Assembly: GCA_934444365.1 (NCBI GenBank)
Contig: CAKSCM010000002.1
Span: 124,001 to 188,000 of the forward strand
Origin: an uncultured Eubacteriales bacterium
GTDB lineage: Bacteria > Bacillota > Clostridia > Oscillospirales > Acutalibacteraceae
Reading direction: 5' to 3'
Length of the DNA: 64,000 bases
Both the position numbers and the translations under genes were made by a program. The number at the start of each line of letters is the position of its first letter. Within the stretch, counting starts at the first letter, position 1. Below are positions 58,436 through 64,000 of this stretch, one piece after another. The notes under the pieces are model-generated. The model did not search any database. It was not told the origin of the DNA and saw only the letters and a list, made by a program, of their open reading frames with translations.

Positions 58436-61303
58436 TTATTGCTTTTCGATCGGCAGGTCGGGTATTTTATCTACCGATCGTTGTAAAATAAGCAGCGCAT
58501 CGTCCGCGGTGACATCGCCGCTTTGGTTTACGTCGGCCGCCTTTATAAGCTTTTCGTCAAGGGTGTATTTGCCTACAACATGCTGCAAACACAAAAGCGC
58601 GTCCTCTGCCGTTATTTTGTCGTCGCCGTTGAGATTACCGAAATCCGTATTTATAAATTCTTCGGCGTCGGCCAATTTCCGGTAGTTCGGAACAAGGGCC
58701 TTTGCGTTTTCGGAAAGGGCGTTATAGTCTTCAAGTATTTTTTGCACTTGAGGCGCGTCGGATTTTCTGATTTTTTGAGGCAGTGCCCGTATGGCGCGTT
58801 CTACCCTTTTTGCACTTGCGGCGTCAGCGAGCGACTCATCGTAAACGGGATCTATGTTAGCGGAGGTATCTTCGGCTATACTGAAAACCTTATCGTAGCG
58901 GGTGGCTACATATTCGCATTTTACGCTTTGTCCGAGGTCGTAAAAACGTATAAGACACACAAAGCCCATAGCGCCGTATGTCGCTTCGTAATCCTGAGGA
59001 TCGGGCACAAGGTACTGATAAACGGTTTTTCCGGCGTCGTTTGTATTGGTGTAAAGGGCGAGCTTGCCGGAGTTAAAATTATGGGCCGAGACGGTCATGA
59101 TTATGTTGCTGTTCGTCTTTACAAGACCTTCCCATACCGATTCTCCGGTAAATCCGGCAGCAAGAGCCTCGGTTTCATGGGTGTAGCCTATTTTTCCGTC
59201 GCGGACCTCAAGATATGAGTGGGTAAACAAAATGACATTGTAATCGGAATGCTCCTTTACGACCGAGTCGGCCCAGCTTAAAGTGCTGCTTTCGGGATAG
59301 CATTCGAGGTTTAATATCATATATTTAACGCCGTTTACCTCAAACAGATAGTAGGCGTTTTCTATATGGTCTTTTTTCATTGCACCGCCGTAATAGGGGT
59401 TAAGGGCGGTTTCTTCGGCAAAGGGGAGATATGTGTTGAAGGCGAGCGGATTTTTACCGTTGCCGTAATCGTGATTGCCGATTATTCCGGTATAGGCAAC
59501 GCCGCCGTCCTTTAATATGTCATATCCCTTGCGGACGGTTTGCCACTCCGAAAGACGGTTGCCGTTTGTTGCGTCTCCGAGCTGAACCGCCATTTTGATT
59601 TTTTCTTTTTCTGCGTTTTGGACGATCCACTTCATGGAATCGTAATAAACGTCCTGCTGCTGCCCATGATAATAATGGGCATAGTGAAGGTCCGAAATGG
59701 CCGCAATCGAAAAGTCGCATTCCGATTGGGTCCGGTCGGACAGAGCGTTTTCGTGAAGCTCGGTAAATTCCGGTTTGTCATAGAGAGGTTGGCCGTTTTC
59801 AAGCCTTGTCAGCCGGTCGATGTTGCAGACAAGGGGTTTTTGTGAATCGGTAAGCTCGTTGTAAGCGGCTCTGGCGTTTGAAAGCTCGTCGGGCGCGCTT
59901 AGTTTGTCGAGAGCGCCTATTATGGCGGCGACATCCTTTGCGGCGAGGGTGTCGGCATAGGCTTGGGACTCAAGATATTTTTTGTTGCAAAAACGTACGT
60001 CGTCCATTATGGTATAAAATCCCGTTTGGGCGCTGCCCTTTGCGAAGTACATTCTGAAAGCGAAGGCATCGTTGCGAAAGACATTAAGGGGTAAAACCAC
60101 ATGATTCCAACCCTTTTTAAGAGTTTTGAATGTATCGACGAGATTTTTTGCGCTTACCTCGGCGCAGCCGCTGTCCCAACCGTTGCTGGAGGTGCTTCTT
60201 ATACCTATTCTTGCATCGCCGTCGGAGAGATCCCATTTATCGGGATCGGATACATAAAAATCGAACAGCATGTATGTGGCTCCGGTTATGTCAAATCCGC
60301 TTTGGGCATATTCGGAATCGCAATAAACATACCAGAACAGTCCGCCTTTTCGCTCGGCCGCATATTCGAACATCGCGGCACCCGTGCCCTCAAGGCGGTT
60401 ATCGGTGTCCTGTGTCGATGTGGCGGCCTCCTGAGCGGTGCGGTCGGAAGAGTCAAGGGTGCGGAAGGTAATGCACATCGGATCGGCGTTTTCAAGGAGC
60501 AAGGCCTCGAGCTTTGAAAGGTTTGTTACAAGTGATTTTTGTACGTCCGAAAGCTCGTCGTATTTTTCTTTCACGCTGTTCACCTCGTCGTTTGAAGAAT
60601 CAAAGTTAAGAGCCGAAATAAGGGCGTGGACCTCCTTTGCGGCGATCGTATCGGTATATTCGGTGCTGTTTAAATATTCCTCGTTTACAAATCTTACATC
60701 GTCGATAAGAAAAACAGTGCCGGGGGTAAGCTCTATGCCGGTTATGTAAAAACGGAATTTTGAAAGATCGGTGACCGTCATGGTTTCATCCATATACATT
60801 ACAATATGGTTCCAGCCGACCTTCAGGTCTTTTAAGGCTTTTTTAAAGCCGGTGGTGCGCCCTATGCGGCCGGCGCTGTTATTCCAGCTTCCCTGAACCG
60901 ATGCCGAATCAAGATTTACTCCGCCGTCGCCGGTGAAATTATACAGCGCACTTGCAAACTGCTCGGTCGGGCAGTACATATCAAAGATCATGGCGGCGGT
61001 ACCGGATGCGTCGACCGGATTTCTGCCGACGGCATACATGTAAAAGAAAAGGTCCTTGCCCTCGGCCTGTGTCTCGGAAACGGTGAACGCGACCGATCCG
61101 CTGCCCTCGGTGCAATGTTCGGATATTTCTTTTTTCATTTCATATTCGGTCGCTATGTCGCCCGAAAAATCATCAAGTGTTCGAAACGAGACGTTTTTCG
61201 CGCTTTGTCCGTCTGCGGCGACCGGCAAAACGGTTGCGAGCTGTACCGTAAAGCACGAGAATATGATTGCCGCGGTGCTTAGCAGTGAGATAAACTTTTT
61301 CAT
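58436..61303 (-). CDS. Secreted metallophosphoesterase with two beta-sandwich domains, three helical repeats and a dockerin
   Basis: 955 residues. Signal peptide (MKKFISLLSTAAIIFSC...), two related beta-rich modules (about 35-220 and 275-450; both contain GWNHIVM/GWNHVVL and end in DDVRF), helical repeats (about 224-271, 452-503, 829-880) with the pattern ALxxx...YxxLxxxQKxLVxN, a calcineurin-like phosphoesterase (about 530-790; SDLHYAHYYHG with Asp538 and His540, QLGDATNG near 577, GNHDYG near 610, FTHSY, SAHN) and a type I dockerin (about 884-945; LNGDDKITAEDALLCLQ, DVNQSGDVTADDALLILQ). The modules may bind carbohydrate. Substrate unknown: a phosphoester, nucleotide or polymer outside the cell. 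ATG has GGGAGG upstream. Confidence 0.92.
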   Translation of the reverse strand: MKKFISLLSTAAIIFSCFTVQLATVLPVAADGQSAKNVSFRTLDDFSGDIATEYEMKKEISEHCTEGSGSVAFTVSETQAEGKDLFFYMYAVGRNPVDASGTAAMIFDMYCPTEQFASALYNFTGDGGVNLDSASVQGSWNNSAGRIGRTTGFKKALKDLKVGWNHIVMYMDETMTVTDLSKFRFYITGIELTPGTVFLIDDVRFVNEEYLNSTEYTDTIAAKEVHALISALNFDSSNDEVNSVKEKYDELSDVQKSLVTNLSKLEALLLENADPMCITFRTLDSSDRTAQEAATSTQDTDNRLEGTGAAMFEYAAERKGGLFWYVYCDSEYAQSGFDITGATYMLFDFYVSDPDKWDLSDGDARIGIRSTSSNGWDSGCAEVSAKNLVDTFKTLKKGWNHVVLPLNVFRNDAFAFRMYFAKGSAQTGFYTIMDDVRFCNKKYLESQAYADTLAAKDVAAIIGALDKLSAPDELSNARAAYNELTDSQKPLVCNIDRLTRLENGQPLYDKPEFTELHENALSDRTQSECDFSIAAISDLHYAHYYHGQQQDVYYDSMKWIVQNAEKEKIKMAVQLGDATNGNRLSEWQTVRKGYDILKDGGVAYTGIIGNHDYGNGKNPLAFNTYLPFAEETALNPYYGGAMKKDHIENAYYLFEVNGVKYMILNLECYPESSTLSWADSVVKEHSDYNVILFTHSYLEVRDGKIGYTHETEALAAGFTGESVWEGLVKTNSNIIMTVSAHNFNSGKLALYTNTNDAGKTVYQYLVPDPQDYEATYGAMGFVCLIRFYDLGQSVKCEYVATRYDKVFSIAEDTSANIDPVYDESLADAASAKRVERAIRALPQKIRKSDAPQVQKILEDYNALSENAKALVPNYRKLADAEEFINTDFGNLNGDDKITAEDALLCLQHVVGKYTLDEKLIKAADVNQSGDVTADDALLILQRSVDKIPDLPIEKQ

Positions 61304-61386
61304 TGAATTAACCTCCCGTTTTGTTTCGTTATTATAAGTATGTGTAAAAGTGGTGAAATATATGCGTTTTACTTTTTACTATCCAC

Positions 61387-61415
61387 AATATAACACATAA
61401 ATATACGTAAGTCAA
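61387..61415 (-). promoter_or_regulatory. Promoter of the dockerin phosphoesterase gene
   Basis: On the minus strand, TTGACT (61415-61410), 17-base spacer, TATATT (61392-61387), giving a leader of about 75 bases. Confidence 0.75.
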
Positions 61416-61454
61416 CACGAAAATGCAAAAATGCGAGGGAATATAATAATACAA

Positions 61455-61491
61455 GAAAAAAGCTTCGTGTTTTAGTGATAAAACACGAAGC
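61455..61491 (-). terminator. Terminator of the histidine phosphatase gene
   Basis: A perfect 13-bp stem, GCTTCGTGTTTTA (61462-61474) and TAAAACACGAAGC (61479-61491), with a four-base loop. On the minus strand it is followed by a run of six T, about 55 bases after the phosphatase stop. Confidence 0.85.
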
Positions 61492-61545
61492 CTGCGATAT
61501 GCATTGTACGGTAAAACGTTAAATACAGTAATTACAAAATGTTCT

Positions 61546-62157
61546 TTATATTCTTCCGATGACCTCGAGCTTGTAGCCCCTCATCCATATCGACGGGGTG
61601 ACAAGCAGGGTGTAGCCGCGCCCCGAACCGCACATCCAGTCGGAGAAGGGTCGCTCTGGTAGACCGCATACCGACAGAACCGACATTATGGTGCCGCCGT
61701 GGGCAATGATTCCGGAATGGCGTATTCCCTCGCGCATTAGATCCTCCACAACGGCGGCGAAGGCGGCAACGCTCCGCATTATAAAATCGGGGGTCGATTC
61801 GCCTCCTTCGGGGACTATTCCCTGCTCGCCCGAGAGCCAGCGGCGGAAAATCTCGTCGTCTTTGAGCTCGTTTGCGGTTTTGTTTTCAAAACGGCCGAAA
61901 TTGCATTCCCTTAGGTTTTTAACCGGTGTCGGGGTCATATCGGGATAGATTATTCCGGCCGTTTGGACGCAGCGGCGCATCGGACTTATGTACAGTGCGT
62001 CGATGTCGGGGTAAAGTCCGCTGTTTTTAAAGGCTTCGAGCTCCTTTTTTCCCTCGTCGCAAAGGGGAAGATCGGTCGAGCCTATGTATCTTCCGTCATC
62101 ATTTGCGGCCGTACGGCCGTGCCGTATCATATGAATTCTGTATGTATGCAAGGTCAA
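61546..62157 (-). CDS. Histidine phosphatase (phosphoglycerate-mutase-like) family protein
   Basis: 203 residues from a TTG at 62157-62155, with AAAGGAG 5 bases upstream on the minus strand. The catalytic motif MIRHGRTAAN (phosphohistidine) is near residue 12, the second basic residue lies in SPMRRCVQTA, a proton-donor Glu in RECNFGRFE, and the second His in IIAHGGTIMS. Related proteins include alpha-ribazole phosphatase (CobC) and broad-specificity phosphatases. No cobalamin genes are adjacent, so a specific substrate is not claimed. The only unusual feature is the TTG start. Confidence 0.88.
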   Translation of the reverse strand: MTLHTYRIHMIRHGRTAANDDGRYIGSTDLPLCDEGKKELEAFKNSGLYPDIDALYISPMRRCVQTAGIIYPDMTPTPVKNLRECNFGRFENKTANELKDDEIFRRWLSGEQGIVPEGGESTPDFIMRSVAAFAAVVEDLMREGIRHSGIIAHGGTIMSVLSVCGLPERPFSDWMCGSGRGYTLLVTPSIWMRGYKLEVIGRI

Positions 62158-62277
62158 AAATCTCCTTTACAAATCGTAATTGCTGCATTATAATATACAG
62201 ATAGCCGATGGGATTTAAATTGTGCGAAACAGCCGGCAAAAGGCCGGTTTTAAGCGGCGGGACGCTTAAAATAAAGA

Positions 62278-62325
62278 TTTACAGGCCGGCGGCACGGTAG
62301 TATTATAGTATACACTCGGTATAAT
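62278..62325 (+). promoter_or_regulatory. Promoter and possible operator of the XRE regulator
   Basis: TTTACA (62278-62283), 17-base spacer, TATTAT (62301-62306). ATTATA (62302-62307) and TATAAT (62320-62325) form an inverted repeat starting within the -10 box, a position suited to autorepression by the regulator; that link is inference. Confidence 0.55.
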
Positions 62326-62352
62326 TGCAAGAATAATCGGGGAGGAAAAAGC

Positions 62353-63012
62353 GTGGAGAATAAATTTGCAAAAAATATAGTTCTTTTAAGAAATCAACGC
62401 AAGCTTTCCCAAAAGCAGGTGGCGTCGAATCTCGGAATATCGCAGGCGCTGCTTTCGCATTATGAAAAAGGGGTTCGCGAGTGCGGTCTGGATTTTCTTG
62501 TGAAAATCGCGGACTTTTACGGGGTTACGACCGATTATCTGCTCGGACGTACGGCGGCGGTGCAGGGCTCATCCGATGAAAATAAAGCCCAGAGTGACAA
62601 ACAGCTTCCTCCGGCCCTGAGATACCGCAGGGCGACCGTTCACTGTATAGAGGTGCTGTACGACATGTTGTCAAGATGCCAGAATGCACAGCTTACCGAA
62701 AAGACCGGCGAGTATTTGTATCTGGCGGTATACAGGGTGTTCAGGACGGTTTATTCGGCCAATTCAGATGAGCCGGACGAGCTTTTCGGTGTGCCGAGGT
62801 ATATGTTCGGGGCGATGTGCGACGCGAATATGAGAATTACCGGAACGGTTTTACAGCGAGCTGCAACCGGTGATGCGGGTGCTACATATCTTAGCCTGTC
62901 GGCCGATGTCATGCAGGATACATACGACAAAAAATTCGCGTCGGTCAAGCGGATGATATCGCGTACCGAGCAGATTATTGAACGTTTCGGAACAAACGGC
63001 AGCGAGGACTGA
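62353..63012 (+). CDS. XRE family helix-turn-helix transcriptional regulator
   Basis: 219 residues from a GTG at 62353, with GGGAGG upstream. The N-terminal 65 residues are a Cro/C1-type helix-turn-helix (LLRNQRKLSQKQVASNLGIS, LLSHYEKGVRECGLDFLVKI, YGVTTDYLLGR). The rest is a mostly helical domain of about 145 residues that I do not recognise; it may sense a ligand or mediate oligomerisation. The gene lies 103 bases upstream of hisS, a placement that could be regulatory or incidental. Targets are unknown; autoregulation through the inverted repeat at 62302-62325 is possible. Confidence 0.88.
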   Translation: MENKFAKNIVLLRNQRKLSQKQVASNLGISQALLSHYEKGVRECGLDFLVKIADFYGVTTDYLLGRTAAVQGSSDENKAQSDKQLPPALRYRRATVHCIEVLYDMLSRCQNAQLTEKTGEYLYLAVYRVFRTVYSANSDEPDELFGVPRYMFGAMCDANMRITGTVLQRAATGDAGATYLSLSADVMQDTYDKKFASVKRMISRTEQIIERFGTNGSED

Positions 63013-63115
63013 TGCCGTTTGCCGTTACCGGATATTAAAGATATAAAGCCTACAGTCGGTTTTTTCGGCCTTGCCGCAAGATTGCCGTCAGCTTTAAAGT
63101 CAGGAGATATAAAAA

Positions 63116-64000
63116 ATGGGAAAATATACGTCAGCCGTCAAGGGCACACAGGATGTTTTGCCTCAGGAAAGCTACAAATGGCAGTACATTGAAAGGATAC
63201 TTCTTGAAAACGCCCGTAATTACGGCTTTAAGGAGATAAGGGTTCCGGTGTTTGAGCATACCGAGCTGTTTGACCGCTCGGTAGGAGATACCACCGACGT
63301 CGTTCAAAAGGAAATGTACACCTTTGACGACAAGGGCGGCCGCTCTATAACCTTAAGGCCCGAGGGCACGGCAGGAACCGTAAGGAGTGTTATTGAGCAC
63401 GGGCTTTTTAATGAGGCCTTGCCACTTAAATGTTCATACATACTTTCTTGCTATCGCTATGAAAAGCCGCAGGCAGGACGTCTCCGCGAATTTCACCAGT
63501 TCGGCGCCGAGTGCTTCGGTCCGGCAGGTTATGCGGCCGACGCCGAGGTTATTGCCATGGCTGCTTCAGGGTTCGATAGGCTCGGAGTTGACGGGGTTAC
63601 CCTCGAGATTAATTCGATCGGCTGTCCCGAATGCAGAAAGACCTACCTTGCGGCGCTCAGAGAGTATTTCGAGGGGAGAAAGGAAGAGCTGTGCGACACC
63701 TGCCGGGGCCGTCTCGAGCGCAATCCCATGAGGATACTCGACTGCAAGTCGCCGGTGTGCTCCGAGATTGCTTCCCATGCGCCGAAGGTGCTCGACTACA
63801 TATGCGACGATTGCCGCGAGCATTTTGAGGGGCTTAAAATGCGGCTTGACGATATGGGAATCGAATATGTCGTAAACCCGAAGATTGTCAGGGGACTTGA
63901 TTATTACACCCGTACGGTTTTTGAATTTGTATCGAATAATATAGGCGCACAGGGTACGGTTTGCGCCGGCGGAAGATACGACGGGCTTGTTTCTCAGATG
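63116..64000 (+). CDS. hisS: Histidyl-tRNA synthetase (3' end outside window)
   Basis: 295 codons are visible from the ATG at 63116 and the frame is open to the last base. Class II synthetase motifs: motif 1 region (FKEIRVPVFEHTELF), motif 2 (SCYRYEKPQAGRLREFHQFG) and the histidine-binding segments GLDYYTRTVFEF and CAGGRYDGLV. A cysteine-rich insertion (CPEC, CDTC, CDDC) like that of clostridial HisRS occurs around residues 165-235. CAGGAG lies upstream. No T-box leader is present in the 103 bases before the start. The C-terminal anticodon-binding domain lies beyond the window. Confidence 0.95.
   Translation, partial: MGKYTSAVKGTQDVLPQESYKWQYIERILLENARNYGFKEIRVPVFEHTELFDRSVGDTTDVVQKEMYTFDDKGGRSITLRPEGTAGTVRSVIEHGLFNEALPLKCSYILSCYRYEKPQAGRLREFHQFGAECFGPAGYAADAEVIAMAASGFDRLGVDGVTLEINSIGCPECRKTYLAALREYFEGRKEELCDTCRGRLERNPMRILDCKSPVCSEIASHAPKVLDYICDDCREHFEGLKMRLDDMGIEYVVNPKIVRGLDYYTRTVFEFVSNNIGAQGTVCAGGRYDGLVSQM

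Noticed and set aside
58523..59218. 231-codon plus-strand ORF inside the dockerin phosphoesterase
   Set aside because: Antisense to conserved dockerin and enzyme motifs; no ribosome-binding site.
1..64000. tRNA, rRNA, CRISPR array, insertion sequence or prophage genes
   Set aside because: No TTCRA-type tRNA arms in tRNA-like context, no regularly spaced repeats and no transposase, integrase or phage proteins were found.

Overview
The window looks like a chromosomal segment of a low-to-mid G+C, probably gut- or rumen-dwelling Clostridia (Oscillospirales/Ruminococcaceae-like). Evidence: the Firmicutes order of the S10-spc-alpha cluster with map, a KOW-domain gene, infA and rpmJ inside it; zinc-type S14 and S4; a PolC-type replicative polymerase; the yicC-remA-gmk-rpoZ-priA cluster; a YlmC/YmxH-type PRC-barrel gene and a DUF1540 protein, both typical of Clostridia; and four secreted proteins ending in type I dockerins. 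Taxonomy is inferred from gene content only.

Layout. 1-3941: two tandem paralogous secreted Ig-domain/dockerin proteins (the first cut by the window edge). 4497-20469: promoter, long structured leader, then rpsJ-rplC-rplD-rplW-rplB-rpsS-rplV-rpsC-rplP-rpmC-rpsQ-rplN-rplX-rplE-rpsN-rpsH-rplF-rplR-rpsE-rpmD-rplO-secY-adk-map-KOW-infA-rpmJ-rpsM-rpsK-rpsD-rpoA-rplQ, all on +. 20558-25611: small membrane protein (-), yraN, M19 dipeptidase, thrC, DUF1540 protein (-), metallophosphoesterase. 25907-32034: protein quality control (tig, clpP, clpX, lon), then rarA (-). 33574-36641: an S8 protease-dockerin gene and a lipoprotein behind a promoter covered by palindromes. 36770-47392: pyrH-frr-uppS-cdsA-dxr-rseP-ispG-polC. 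47577-53721: comEA-like, an unknown membrane-anchored protein, yicC, remA, gmk, rpoZ, priA. 53984-58200: PRC-barrel gene (-), ClC transporter, rdgB, MATE transporter. 58436-64000: dockerin metallophosphoesterase (-), histidine phosphatase (-), XRE regulator and the 5' part of hisS. I see no tRNA, rRNA, CRISPR array, insertion sequence or prophage.

Most noteworthy. (1) PolC appears to lack the proofreading exonuclease domain that normally interrupts its PHP domain: only about 20 residues lie where some 170 are expected, and the N-terminal part carries an acidic low-complexity linker. (2) The S8 protease is followed by a lipoprotein whose C-terminal domain resembles the protease's own propeptide, suggesting a secreted protease with a membrane-tethered inhibitor or chaperone. 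Their shared promoter has 15-bp inverted repeats over both the -35 and -10 boxes, and the protease catalytic domain is compositionally foreign. (3) The two Ig/dockerin paralogues share a nearly identical 191-bp dockerin-coding tail. (4) Several untranslated regions (S10 leader, MATE leader, rplW-rplB spacer) hold strong RNA secondary structure.
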